Source: Hemicordylus capensis (lineage: Eukaryota; Chordata; Lepidosauria; Squamata; Cordylidae). Taken from it: 64,000 nt of DNA. The notes beneath the pieces were generated by a model. It was not told the origin of the DNA, searched no databases, and worked only from the letters and a program-made list of their open reading frames with translations. This document shows positions 22,239 through 37,200 of the stretch, one piece after another. The stretch spans positions 5,962,001 through 6,026,000 of the forward strand of contig NC_069657.1 of NCBI RefSeq assembly GCF_027244095.1. The letters run 5' to 3'. Within the stretch, counting starts at the first letter, position 1. Each line of letters opens with the position of its first letter. The position numbers and the translations under genes are program-made.

Positions 22239-25200
22239 CTGGAAAACAGGCAGCCTAGTGGGGAGATGCTGGCAATACCAAGTCTTCCAAACTTTGGTGG
22301 GGGGGTGGGTGCTTTGTTTGGATGGCACAGAGTTGGTTTTGCCGTGGGTGCCAAAACACTCCCCTCACCACATTCCATTCACAAAAGACAAGTTTTAAAG
22401 CCAATGTTTGGTTTTATGTTTAAAAGGGAAAAGCCCATCTTAAACAGAGCCAGAGAGTTAAATCCTGCCAGCTTATTACATCGGAGTACTTAAAGCTTAG
22501 AAACAGTGCTTTGCAACTGACCATCTCGTGCCTCTTTTCTTCCCATATCTGAACTCACTCACTGCAGCCATTTCATGCTACGGGATTATTCATCCCTCCC
22601 ACCACAAGATTGCAACAGATGTTCGTATTGATCTTGTCCAATACGAATCAGAACAGAAGCTGCTTCCTATCATTGCTGAACAACTTTGGGTGGCTTCTTG
22701 TGCCAACAACAGAATATGAAATGAAAGTGTTGCAAAGCCAGCTTGGAGGTATCAGACTGGATATGAGCTCTTCAAGTACATAAGACCAACTGTTCAGGAT
22801 GAAGGAGAAAGGCTGAGCTATGAAGAAAGACCTGCTCACCTGTGGTAATCGAGAGTGATCGCTCCAGCTGCCGAGGTGACATCATCTGGATAGTTAACTT
22901 TGCGAGATAGATGGCTTCATATTCCTAAAAGGATAAACTGGATGGATATGCAGAACCAGGCAGGCACCTACTTGAATTGGCTTCAGGGCCAAAAAAAGAA
23001 CAGGACAGCAGCAAAAGGGACCATAAATGCTCCCTGGAACACACACAGCGCACAATGGAAATACCACAGTCCTCAAATTTGCACATCAACCTGAAATGGG
23101 GTGTGTGTAAGGATAGAAGCAACTGGTTTTATCTAGCTGTTTTACAAGTAGGCAAAAAGATTTTCCACACTGAAATCTCAATACTACCTTAAACCCCGCT
23201 GGTGGGAGTGATGCGATCCCAATGAAGGGAGAACAGTTTTGCATCTGGTTATGGGGGAAAATGTCAACTGTTCAAGACACAATTGGCTACCACAATTAGA
23301 AGTATCCCAAGCATAAGCCAGGGGGTGGCTTTATAAAACAGACTAAGTGTGGGGTAGCTGAGAGAGTTGTGGAGGCTGTGTTTCAAGGAACTCCTATATA
23401 ATCAGTAGCAGACATCAGGATTTCCAAGATCTTGGTCTCAAGTCTCACAGAGCCTGAGGCCCAGGCGCCTGCTCTTTGGTCCTACTGCTCCACACCTGGC
23501 AATAGGTCTTTCCACATGATCTTCCACTTAAGTACAGCCCTGCTGGATCAGGCCCAAGGCCTGCTGCTTCACACACTGGCCCACCAGTTGCCCCTGAGAA
23601 ATCCACAGGCAAGAGGTGAAGGCATGCCCTCTCTCTTCCTGTTGCTCGCCTGCATCTGGTACTTGGAGGCATCTTGCCTCTCAGGGCGGAGGTGGCTTAT
23701 AGCCACCAGACTAGTAGCCATTGATAACCTTGTCCTCCATAAATTTGTCTAAGCCCCTTTTAAAGCCATCCAAGCTGGTGGCCGTCACCACAGCCCGTGG
23801 CAGAGAATTCCATAGCCTGATTACGTGCTGTGTGAAAAAGTACTTCCTTTTGTTGGTCCTAAATTTCCTGGCCTTGCATTTCATGGGATGACCCTTTGTT
23901 CTAGTGCAGTGAGAGGAAGAAAAATTTCTGTCCACTCTCTACTCCACACATAATTTTATACATCTCTATCATTTCTCTCCGCAGTCGCCTCTTTTCCAGA
24001 CTAAAAAGCCCCAGATGCTGTAGCCATGCCTTATAAAGGAGATACTCCAGGCCCCTGATCATCATAGTTGCCCTCTTCTGCACCTTTTCCAGTTCTACAA
24101 TGTTCTCCTTAAGGTATGGTGACCAGAACTGCATGCAGTACTCCAAATGTGGCCACCCCATAGAACTTAAAGCTGAATGTCCAAAAATGTAGTATCCTCA
24201 ACACCCTGGCTAAGAAACCTTAGTGTATATATTTTTTAATCAAACTATTCCCACCTTAAATCCTAGCTTGGCATACTTCAGTGGCTGGATCCAGAGATGT
24301 GCAAGCAGAAAGAAGCTCGTGGAAAGTGACTTTCTTGCCCCTGCCTCCCCCCTTACTGCAGACCTCCAGCCCTCCCTGAGAAGCTCCTCTTGAGGGCAGG
24401 AGGGCCCAAGAGCAGGATGGCATGTGGCACAAGGGGGCTGCAGGAGAACAAGGGGGGAATCCACCAAATGCAGGAGACTCCCTCTCTCCCCCCACCCCCC
24501 CAACATGCCATCCTGGTCCTGAGCCTTCAGGAGAGGCTTTTCGGGGTGGGGGGGAGACAAGTCCCATTCAGTGAATTTCCTATCCTCATATTTGCTACAC
24601 CAGCTGGGATGGATTGTTTACATCCAGATATGGACAGCATCCAAACAAAAACAAAATGCAGTAATATACTGGTTAACACCTAGAACTACTGCAGGGACAA
24701 TGTTCCTGATGGTCAGGCATAAATACACCACCAGAATATCAAAGCAATTCGGATCCAAGGGATATCAAGACTACCCAGACCATCTACATCATCAATCAAT
24801 AGGTAGGAAAAGGACTTACCTGAAGTTGATGAACAAAACCAGCATTGGGATTAATACAGAACCTTCTTCCTTGCACATATGTAAATGCATCCCTACATGA
24901 AAGAGAAGAATCTCAAATTTCATCATAATTAATACCAGTTTGCATCTGGGCTTTCTGACTCTCTTGGTTCTTTCTTTTCATATTTATTGCATCCTGTTTC
25001 CATGTCAAGGAGCTTAAGATGGGTTTTTATTGTGAACTGCCCAGACACATAAGTTTTAGGCGGTCTAGAAATTTATTAAATAAAATAAATAAAAATAAGG
25101 GGGCGTCTAGGTAATCACTAATCCATGTACTGGCTTCAGGAAGAAGGTTACCTTACCACCAGTTGCTACAAACATGCTCTGGATCGTGGTAATCAGAATT

Positions 25201-28200
25201 CATTCTTTGTATAGAAAATGCTTGAAACTGGTTTGAACATTAAACACTGAACAGGCATAACTCTCAGGAATGTGAAAGGCCTGTTGAAACAGAGGCAGAG
25301 CAGGCCTTACTTAGTTTTTCGGTGGAAATTGCTTTGAGAACCATTGTTAATAAGCAACAGATAAATATTTGTAGCAGCAAAACAAAACTCAGATCTATAA
25401 AAGTGCCACACCACTTAACCATGCTATTACTCAATGTGCTCATCCCCACAAGGGTCCATGCCACTTCCATTTTACAAATGGGGAACTGCAGCGGCACAAT
25501 GATTCCACAGCAGAAGCAGGATTTTAACTCAGATCTCCAAGGTCCTAGAGCAGGAGGCCGCCTTATGCTAGTTCATGGCCACTGCCGTAGGTGGTGCTGT
25601 GCTTTGCTTACTTAAAAACTAGAGCTGCTCAGGAGACAACCTTCTGGCCACATCTCAAGACACTAGCTGAAGTTTAGTAATCTACAACTAGTCAATGCAT
25701 TTCTGTACCTGTACTTTACTCCAAACGTTTCCATAATATATGCAATAACTAAGGCAGCACTGAAAAGGAAAAAAACAAAACAAAGACAAAGGTGAGGCAT
25801 CTGGTGGCCATGCCTTATGAATGCTAAAAAAAAAAAAAAGATCATGAACTTTCGTTACCTTCTAGAAATTCCTGCATTTCCATGGACAAGAACTTTTCCT
25901 GAGAATGGAAAGTGTTCTATTACACAAATCAGCCAACATTCCCTCCAAGTCACTTACTCTTGTCTTTTCACTGTTTTATTTATATCCCACCTTTCAGTCC
26001 ATCCCAAGATTCACAAGGTAGCTTACAAATTGAAGAACCAAATACAAAACCATCTAGACTATTAACACATTTAAGCCATAACCAAGACTCACAGAAAACT
26101 AGAAGTAACTGCTAAAGAGGGGCTTCCATACCATTCTGTAATCTACCCAGACAGATTCCTGGGTCTCTAAGGAACTCGGGCTTTAAAGATTGAAACTAGA
26201 AAGCATCCCCATCCATCCATGGCTACGCCACCGAAAACATGGATCTCTTTGTTTTCAGAAGACATTATTCTAGGAAAAACAGCTCTAAGGTTTAGAAAGG
26301 TCACCCTTGTTGAAACAGAAGAGGCTTGTATTGCGTTGGGTTTGTACACAGCCATGTCTCAACCCATGACAAAAGTACATCCAAATTTCAACCACCCCAC
26401 ACACTTATGCCAGAATCTCTATACATACACAGCCTGAAAAAACAGCTTATTTGTAGCAAGCATTGGATACATTAGGCAGCAAACAGAAAAGTGAAGGCAC
26501 ATACCTCCACTTTGTAAACTCCCATCAATGAACTCCTTAGTCTAAAAGAAAACAAAGATTCTGTTCCTATTACAGGCACCACCACAAAATACCACACCAC
26601 ACCAAAAACACTCAACACAAGCAGCTTTACATCCACAATGGCAATTTCTAGGGTTTAAAACAACTGGCTTAGAGGCACTGGCACAGAATCCAACACCACC
26701 CGCAGGTCTCCTCAAGTCCAACTGGCTCCCCACAGATAGTGTTGGTAGCAATTTATGTTTCCCCAGGTACATCAATTTTCTGATAGCAGCATCATATACA
26801 GAGAGGTGCATGTTTTAGAATCTACTGACACATGTGCAGTCAGGTGTATTCTGTTAGACCACAGAGAAGTGGCCGGAAGACTAAAAACTACTTCAAAAAA
26901 CCTCCTAACAGCCCTGAGGTGAAAGGCAGACAGCAACCCTTGCCTGCTATTTCCTTATTCTCAGTTTCAAAGCAATGAGATGCATCTGTGGGTAACATGC
27001 CAAGGAGATCTGTGTTTTCCTCTGCATCCATTCTTGCTTAATGTTTCCTGTAAGCCACTCTTAGATATCTGAAGTGGTGATAATTGGTTTTGAGCGTTTA
27101 AAAAAACAAAAAACCTCTCAAGCCCTCATAGTTGTGAAGCAGCATAAAGAATTCTTCCCAGGGGCTCCTTGTAGCTCCCTGCCAGGCTTGACATGGCACA
27201 AGTATCCAGATATCGATACAGCAGTTGCATCCCTTACTGAGCATGCAAAATAAGTCACTGATGTGGGAAAAAGCATCCCAAGGAAATGCCAGCCATGATA
27301 ATGATCAGACATACAAGAGATCGAGGAGATCCATCACACACTTTTAACACGGGTACAATCCACCAGAAAGTTATCCAACACAAGTCACATTAAAATGGGC
27401 AAACACACTACTATGTTTCTGTGTAACTCCATTTCATTTATTGTGACTTGCACAGGAGAATTTCCAAGTGGACTGTCTCCATGGCAACTAGCAAGACTAC
27501 TGCCAGAGGCTGATTGACAAAATTATACAATGATGTGGATGTTGTAAGAAGTGAACTTGAAGGGATCTTTCTACACAGCCATGCAAACTGGCCCGCCAAA
27601 TTACTGCCTAGTCTTTTCAGTCCCCACTGTTGGGAGCAAAGGAATTAATAAAGCAGCTTGCTCATTGAGCTGAAATGCTTTGAGCATGGGCTGCCTCCTC
27701 GGGCCAACTTCCTGCTTCCCCCACTCACTGGACTGCAGCAACATGGGCATGCACCCCACTTCTGGAAAGTATGACTATGAAATAATTTAGCTCACAAGCC
27801 AAAATAAATACTTACCATAGGGAAAAATCTTATTATATTTTCAATGGGATTATCTGCAATATCCAAGACTAAATACCTACAATCAAAATAAGTGTGTTAA
27901 GTAGGCATTGCTCATCTTTTTTTGAGTGTAAACAGAGAGCCTGGAAAACGTTTCTTATCTGAAATGGATATAAAGAACGGAATTTAAAAGGCCAATGGGC
28001 CAAACAACATGGTATGCTGTCGCAGCCTGTAACAATTGCCCAAAGGGCTTTCTACAGTACAGAGGAGAAGGGCTGATCAGCTGCTTTTCTCCCAACATCC
28101 CACCTCCTGCCATTGCTTGGACCTCCATCAGTGTTCTGCGCCAGCATTTATCCTGCAATCCAGGACTACAACCCCATGGGGCAGTGAGGGTGGAGAGAAT

Positions 28201-31200
28201 TTTGGGGAAAGGCAGATATGGTGGGGCAAGGGTTGAATCCAATTCCTTCTCTGCTGCAAAGTGCTTCTTCCTAAGGGTGCTCTGCAGTGGACAACTAATG
28301 CTGGGTAACTCTAAGAGGAAGTCTGGCCCTATGAGTCTCAATACCTGAGGCAGCAAACCCTCTTCTACGCTGTTTAGAAACCCATTTAGTTCCCAAAATA
28401 TTGCCAAGCTCCCAATATAAAGGTTATCAGATATGCTTCAGGTCTCCTCCACTTAAGTTTACAAAAACAAATAAACAAATGAGGAATCCTGGAAAGTTCT
28501 ACATGTAATAGAACAGCTGTGACTCATTTTACCCCCTACTGTGAGAAGTCTTAATGTATCATACTTCAAATCAAAGGCTGCATATACATTGTTGAATAGG
28601 AATATTTGAGCACTGGCAAAGTTTTATTAAAGTGACTACATTATTGCATTATTTTAATAAGTTCAAAGAAATAAATGATTCCTCAGAAGATGAAGAGTAA
28701 AATATGACATAATGCTACTTTGGAGACAAACTGGAAATATGCAATGAACTGGTAAGAAATCTCAAGTTCTGACAGGGCTGACAGGCCGAATGTATGTTGC
28801 ATTATAATTTCATTTCATTTCTTCCCTTTGTCAGCCATAACACAGGTTGTAGAGAAAGAAGGCAGTGATAAAGAAGTTCCTGTATTTACCCTTCCAAAAC
28901 TCTCTAGCTACTGAAGCACAGCATAACTGCCTTCTATCAATCTACAGGAACCCTTTAAATAGGATCTACAATCTCACCTTGGGGAGTAAAACCTCACTAG
29001 CAAGTGCATAATGAACAGGGCTTTCACAGTTGTCATTTTCAGACAGTGTTGTGTTGGTTTCTTACCTAAATAATTGCTGGAAGTTTGGTTTAATAAAGTT
29101 TGCTTCAATATTTTGCCGTATGCATATTACATGGGTAATTCCATGTTTCTGAAGTATAGGTAGCTGCAATACAAGATTTTGAAAGAGTGAAAATCCCTTT
29201 AAAGCTGCTGGTGCAATTATGGCAAAAGGAATTTTAAAGCTGCAGGATTTTATTTTGAGTAGCCAATGTGTAGCTCGTTGACATTTCATTAAGATAATGA
29301 ATGCATTTCATTTCGTAGAAATCCAGTAGGACCTTGATGTTTAAGCCATCAATACATGCAATTAACTGGGTTGCACACCCAAAGTCACTGCGTGCTGAAG
29401 GTGGTGGTACCAAGGCTCACTGTGGTTCCTGTTAAAGTTGGCGAAGCTTTGGAGCAGGGTGGGTCCAGGCAGTTTTCTAAAGAAGCTTCTGCTTCACTTT
29501 CATCTGAACCTCTCTAAGCAGGCTGGACAGCTCCTGGCAGTTTGGTATTGGCACACAGCTGCTGGACAGCTATTGTTCAACATGTAAGTCCCAGATCTGA
29601 TAATGTGAATTAATTCTGATGATGATTAATTCTGATGATGATTAATTCCCTTGATTTTAAAGATTTCCGAAATTAATGTAACTAAGTTTGTGAACTCAAA
29701 GGTGTAATACCACAAAGTGGGGCACTTTTTATTGGAATATATTCTGGTGAAAATGTCATTGATAAAGGCTATACCAATTTTGTTCTAGTCCAATTTAATA
29801 GAATGGGGAGCGCCACCAGCGCATGAGGGCAGCTGGGAGGTGAGGTGCACTGCTGCAGCAGGAAGCTGTGACGGAGCAGGTACGGACCTGTTCTCCTCCC
29901 TTTTAAAGGTGCCTGGGCTGTGCTTCGAATCAGTGAATGAATCACAATCCGTGCACATAGGGATTAACATAGAAAAGAAAAATGGTCAATTGGACCCTGT
30001 TTCAAATGCTAGGGTAGCTCAATACTGTAACAACTTCAAGGACAATATTGTGTCAAAACATTAGTTATTCATGTGTATGATATGTAGAGTACTTTGTATA
30101 GTGCTCATTTTATAACATAAAAAGTTTCAGGGAGATATACCTACCTTGCTTTTCATAGCTGAAGAATATGGGCCCAAGAACAACCCAGGTAAAATTTCCT
30201 AGATAGGGATCAAGCAGCAAAAATAAAAAAAATCCAAATATACAAAATTCAATTTGCCATAAAATACAGTCAAATGATATGCAACATTATAGTAGGACCA
30301 ACCCTGATGGTAAGTAAGGGTTTACTTATACCAGTGCTAGCTGGCTGTGTATATGCCATCTTAGCAAAAGCCTGAGCAAGGATTGGAACCTGGGCCTTCT
30401 GTGCAACACTCCCGTGTTTGCACTGTGGCCACAAGGGCAGCTGGTCAGCAGGAACACAGGTAGTGGCACAGGAAGGACCACCACACCGCTTCCCTCAGTT
30501 ACTGGAACTCAGACAGAATATACTAAACGGATGAAAAAGAGCTGCCCTCTTTGCTGACAAATTGTTTGGTACATCCTGCTGGGAAAACGGGGGTGGTGGT
30601 GGTGGGGGGCAGGCAGAGAAGCATGGGTGCAAAGTCTAGCAGCAGGGAGACTCATGCCACAACTGCCAAGGCAACAGCATCCTAGACCAAGATCCCAGGG
30701 ACTGTCTCACCCTACTGCAGCTGCAATTCGAGCTTCCTGCAGTCTCTTCTAGAGTAGCATGTTTCTGGAGCCTGTAATACTCAAGGCAATTCAAAATCTA
30801 AGCTTTGTGCACAGCAGGATTGAGGTAAACGCATCTCATGGATAGGCAGATGTTCCAGATTGAATAGAGTAAAGAGATGTCATAGGAACATAGACAGCTG
30901 CCATATACTGAGTCAGACCCTTGGTCTATCTAGCTCAGTATTGCCTACCCAGACTGGCAGCAGCTTCTCCAAGGTTGCAGGCAGGAATCTCTCTCTCTCA
31001 GCCCTCTCTTGGAGATGCTGCCAGGGAGGGAACTTGGAACCTAGATGCTCTTCCCAGAGCGGCTCCATCCCCTGAGGGGAATCTCTTACAGTGTTCACAC
31101 ATCAAGTCTCCCATTCATATGCAACCAGGGCAGACCCTGCTTAGCTAAGGGGACAAGTCATGCTTGCTACCACAAGACCAGCTCTCCTCCTCCTCCTCCT

Positions 31201-34200
31201 CATCTTTTGCATAGGTAGATTTTTTCCACATACACCCAGCCCCGCAAGACTTCTGACCCTTGAATGACATGCAGAAACTCAAGAGTCAAAGCAATCTCTC
31301 ACCCTTTCTCCCCACCAAGAAGAATTTCCTGTTATATTTCTATGTTAAACCATTCCAACTGCACAAAATCTATTTCTACAAGAGAAATACCATTACCATT
31401 CTTCACCCAGATTTTTTTTTTTTAAGTATTTTAATTAAGGCTGAAACCTTACATATGCAATACTGTACACAGTAGCAAATCATTGTAACTTGCTTCTATG
31501 TTTAGGGTCCAAGTGTTAATATAAAAGATGTTTCTGTTTGGGAAGGCAGAACAGCTTTCCCCACAAATATTTATTTTCTTACCAAATAAAAGAAGCATAT
31601 TTTGCAGGAAAGGGAAAAGCTATGCCACATGCACAGAACTTCCTGCATGCTTTCCTTCCCTACACAGGTGATGGAATTCAACTCACCACAAGAAGAGATC
31701 TGAGAATCTAGATCTCAGAGCAGAATGTGAAGTAAAGAGCATTACATCTCGACTAGCTCTACTCTAGCAAAACTCTAGTCTTCTAGTGAGACAATGCTCA
31801 TTGAGAAAGCCTCTTATGTGGGAGACAAGTTGGAAAAAAGGCCACAATACCCGATTAACATCTCAGTTATACTTTGCTGAGATAGAAACATTGGTCTTAC
31901 CATGAAGGGGTCCCCGCCGCCAACTCCCCCCGCCCCCACCCCCCCAGTAATGGAGGTCATCCCTGAGAATAGGTTGTGTGCCCAGCATGCTTGTGCAGAC
32001 AGTACTAATTGAACGTGAGCCTAGTTCCCGGCTGCCAGGAGGCGCCAAAGCCTAGTTCCAGGACTGTTGTGGAGAGGAGCTCAGGTGAAGAGAGAGAGAA
32101 AGCCTAGGGAGGCAACAAGATTACAACACAGACAAAACGGGAACAAACAGTAGGATAGGATCCTAACAGCTGAAAACCCCTGGGAGCCACCACCACCCAA
32201 GCCCCTGAATCCAGCCCAGCGGGCAACTAATGATAGACATCTGTATATAGTTAGGAGGAGGGGGGAAGGGAAGCAAAGGAGAGGAAGAAAGGGAGAGAAA
32301 AGACATGGAGCTAGCCTGAATACATGCCAATGATCTGGAGTTCTTTTGCAGAACTGAAGCTTGGAGCAAGACAGGACCAGAATCGGGTTTTGGCGCCTCC
32401 TGGCAGCCGGAAACTAGCCTCACATTCAATTAGTACTGTCTGCAACAAGCATGCTGGATATACAACCCATTCTCAAGGACGACCTCCTACACTGGGGAAA
32501 AATCTGTCAGGACACTCCTGACAGCATGGTCTTGGGCTGGGGAGCTGTCCACAAGCACAAGAAACGAATGAGGTCAGGGAAGGGAATGGAATCTGGGGAC
32601 TCTCTTCTTCAAGTCCAGTTGACCTCTCTCAGCTGGACAGGGACAATGGCAACACACTACTACTGCCAGCTGAAATCTCCACGGGGTGGTTGGTGTGCGT
32701 GCGTGCACCGAGGGCACTGTTACCCAAAAGCACTGCAGCAGTCCTTTGTGCTAATCTGATCACATGCACCAATTACTGATTACACTTGCACTGTTGAGCA
32801 GACAGAAACCAAGTATTTGCACAGATAGTAGCCCTACTTGTGAGCATACTTGTAGACGTCCTTGGATAAGGGGGGCTCCCAAAGAGAGCTTCCCTGACAT
32901 GCTTCTAGAGCACCTGAGATCATCTTAAGACATGGTATGATTTTCTGAAGCAGCAGTAGCAAGCATCTAATAAGCACTGACTAAAATGACATGCTTACCT
33001 GCATCTCTCTTCTCATTGGATATGTCCAATCCTAAAGAAAAAACAGTATTTACACAATAATATTCTTAAGGTCTAAAAGTAATCAAACTAGAAGAGATGA
33101 AAAATAGTCAAGTTCTGGGAAAAGCCAAAGATGGAAAGAAGGCAGCTTAAACAACCTCGTTCAGATATAGACGCGGCGGGCCGGGGGGGGGGGAGGCGGT
33201 GGGCGGGCGAGAGAAAGGCGCCGCCGGCGGGCGGGCGGGCGAGAGAAAGGCGCCGGTGGCGGGCGGACAGGAGGGAGTAAAAACGGCGGCGGTGGGGACC
33301 TTCTTGGCCGCCTGCCGCGGCTCTGTGTGTGGGGAGGAAAGGGAGGGGAGGAGGTCTGGAGAGCGCAGAAGGGGAAGAGAGGAGAGGGAGGGGGAAACAG
33401 CCAGCCCCAAAGCGCCGCACAGATGCTCTGTGCAGGGTTGGCTATTCTATATATATAATTCTCTTAGTGCGGCACCTCTTACGAGAGTTCGCGAGCGAGG
33501 GAAGGGGGAGAGGAAAGGGAGAGAAAGCAGCAGCCAGGCCAGCAGGAAAGAAAAAGGGTGGGGTGGCTGAGAACAAGGGAGAACTAGAGGCACAGATGCT
33601 CTGTGCCCGAGCCAGCTAGAACACATTAATCATCATTCGAGCAGGCTATGGGGTGGAGACTGCCTTGGTAGGCCTGATGGATGATCTCCAATTGGGAATT
33701 GACATAGGGAGTGTGACTGTGTGACTCTGTTGGTCCTTTTGGATCTCAATATTATTGACCATAATATCCTTCTGGAACGTCTGAGGGGGCTGGGAGTGGG
33801 AGGCACTGCTTTGCAGTGGTTCTGCTCCTACCTCACGGGCAGATTCCAGATGGTATCACTTGGAGACTATTCTTCAAAATCTGAACTTTCCTATGGTGTC
33901 CCTCAGGGCTCCATATTGTCTCCGATGTTGTTTAACATCTACATGAAACCACCGGGAGAGATCATTGGGGGATTTGGTGCAGGGTGTTATCAGTATGCTG
34001 ATGACACTCAAATCTATTTCTCCATGCCAGTATCACAAACCTCCCTAAATCCCTACCTAGAGGTGGTAATGGGATGGATGAGGGATAACAAACTGAGGCT
34101 GAATCCAGATAAGGCAGAGGCACTTATTGTGTGGGGTGGGAACTCGGGAAACGATTTTGAACTGCTAGTTCTGGATGAGGTCATGCTCCCCCAGAAGGAA

Positions 34201-37200
34201 TAGGTATGCAGTCTGGGGGTGCTTCTGGATCTGAACCTCTCCCTGGTGTCCCAGGTTGAGGATGTGGCCAGAGGTGCTTTTCATCGGCTTCGGCTGATAT
34301 GCCAGCTGCATCCGTTTCTTGAGATAAACGGACCTCAAAACAGTAGTACATGTGCTGGTAACCTCTAGGCTGGATTACTGCAATGCGCTCTGTGTGGGGC
34401 TGCCTTTGTATGTAGTCTGGAAACTACAATTGGTTAAGAATGTGGCAGCCAGGTTGATCTCTGGGTCATCTAGCAGAGACCATATTACTCCTATGTTGAA
34501 AGAACTACACTGGCTGCTGATACGTTTCCAGGCAAAATACAAGGTGCTAGTTATTACCCATAAAGCCCTAAACCGCTTAGGCTCTGGGTATTTAAGAGAA
34601 TGTCTTCTTCACTATGAGCCCCACCGCCTGTTAAGATCATCTGGAGAGGTTTGCCTGCGGGTGCCACCAACTCGTCTGGTGGCTACTCGAGAACGGGCCT
34701 TCTCTGTTGCTGCCCCTGGACTTTGGAATGCGCTCCCTGTTGAAATAAAGAACCTCCCCATCTCTGGCAACTTTTAAAAAGGCACTGAAGACACATTTAT
34801 TCACCCAAGCTTTTACTTAGATTTATAGTTTTGATTTAATATTGTGTTCTAAATGTTTTTAATTGTAAACCGCCCAGAGATGCAAGTTTTGGCAGGTATA
34901 GAAATAGTATGTATGTATAAATAAATCCCAATAAAAAGCCACATCTTTAATAGGTGGCAAAACCCAGGAAGAAGGGCCACTAAATATCACACGAGAGAAT
35001 TCCAGATTTTTGTATGGTTTAAATGAAGGGTTTTGATTGCATTTTATGATATGTACTGTATAGATTTTGTTATCTGCCCTGTACCATATTTGTGGAAAAG
35101 GCAGGATAGAAATCAGTTAATCCACAAAGAAGCACCTCAGAAGCAGGAGCTGTTTTCTCATTTCCAGTTAACAAGCCTTCTACCTCAGCTTGTTGTGGTG
35201 GTGATCAGACACCTCTCTCTTAAAGAGCTAACCAGAAGTGAACCCTGTCCTGACTGACAGGCTGGTGAACTCCAGGACTCAGCCAATCAGCACACCAGGA
35301 CAGAGAGTTTCTTTGTTAGAAGAAGCAGGCTGGGAGTGCAGAAAAATGAACAGCAAAATGAACTTTTAAAATGTCTTAGGCTCCCTGCCACCCTGCACCA
35401 GTTGTAATTCATCTGGTCACAACTGACAATTTACAGAGCATTTAAACCATAGAAAACTCGCAGAATATGTAAGCAATGCCAAGAGAAAACAGCTTGTTTT
35501 GTCAATCAGAGAGCCTTGGAAATGTCTACTTTTATATGTAATAGCAAAAAAGCTAATATATATCCAAGGAATAGGCTGGTTAATTCCAGATCCTGAGCTG
35601 ACAAGGGTCTTTCAGACCCATTCCAAAAGCTATGGAATGCCAAACTGATTTTCCTGGAAGTGCTATTGATTTCCAGGTGTGCTCAGGATCACAAGCCCTG
35701 CCAACTGAGGCACCTTTTAAAAGTGGCGATTCTCTTTATTGAGCAGGGGGAGAGCAACTAGCCCAGGCATCCCCAAACTGCGGCCCTCCAGATGTTGCTG
35801 AACTACAACTCCCAGCATCCCTAGCCACAATTTATTGTGGCTGGGTATGCTGGGAATTGTAGTTCAGCAACATCTGGAGGGCCGCAGTTTGGAGATGCCT
35901 GAACTAGCCCTATCCAGCCCCAGCACAGCATCCCATTAGTGGCTGTTGCTGGTTTTTAGACTGTGAGCCCTTTGGGGACAGGGAGCCATTTTATTTATAT
36001 CTATGTAAACTACTTTGGGAACTTTTGTTGAAAAGCGGTATATAAATATTTGTCGTATTTGTATTCGTATGACATGCTCGAGAGGGTCCAAAAGCTACAT
36101 CCCACAGCCAGCTCTATGGGTTTCTCCCACTCTTCATTGTCATCCTCCAGCAGCAGAAAGAAATTCTGGCCCTGACAACACCAAACAAGGATCGTCATAC
36201 TACTTGGGTGATTTTCCCTGACAGCAACACCGTTACCAGCAATGGAAGCCCGTCCCTCCCTTGTCTGCATCCAAGCCAAATGTGTCTACCAAGACCAAGC
36301 CCCATTACACTAAGAGGCAATGACACGAAGAGGCAAAATCTCCCACAACAGGGCTCCCAGCCGGGACACACTATTTCTCAGAGCCTGTTTAGTTAATCTG
36401 AAGCAGGTCTTGAACAAGTCTGTTCCATGGGCCTTCCCCCAGCACAGCAGGCACTTGGTGTGCCCACCAGAAGTCTGGATCTTTGAGCGGCAATCAACGC
36501 ACCGTTTAAAAGTTATTTTGATGGCCACAGCCATAAGGCACCCTTGGCCTGAAGGGCCGAGGGGAAGCGGGGAGCAGGGAACCGAGGTGAAAAAGGAAAC
36601 GCTAATCAAAGGCAGAATACTATAACAAAAAGACAGAAAGTAACAGTTGGTGCAACCGTTTTCTTCTACAGGTAAAGCAGAGGAACATTCTGAAGACCTG
36701 CTTGAGCAGCAGTCGACGAAAGACTGAGGTAGGTAGGTAGGTATGTACTCTAACCACTAGGGAGATCACTTTCCTGCACTTTTTTCCTTAGAAGGTAAAG
36801 TTCTGGAAGATTCCGATTTTGTGGCTCTGTGTAGGTGCATACCCAAGTGTGATGCACAGACCACAAAGGACAGCAGGATGGAACAGCAAGTGCATTAAGA
36901 GCATCATTCTGTGGCCACATTCATTTCCTCAAAGGCCTGACAACCCCAAACCTGCATCTCTTTCAAGTATTTTGGCAAGCACAAGCAGCCTTTTTAGCCA
37001 GGCTTTTAGTAATCTCTGAATGTTTTAAATTTTTAATTGTTGTTTAATAGTTGGTTTTATTCTGTTTCTATTGTGTTTATTTTTGTGAACTGTCTAGAGC
37101 CTTTGGAGTCAGGTGGCACATAAATTTAATTTAATTTAATTTATTAATAAAAAGGGTTAATATTTAAAAAATATGTCACTTATCTTTAGCTGGTGGGGGG

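Noticed and set aside
33721-34203. Reverse-transcriptase-like frame as a domesticated gene
   Set aside because: It ends at an in-frame stop, needs a frame change to reach the C-terminal blocks, and has an ordinary LINE 3' tail. It is a decayed LINE.
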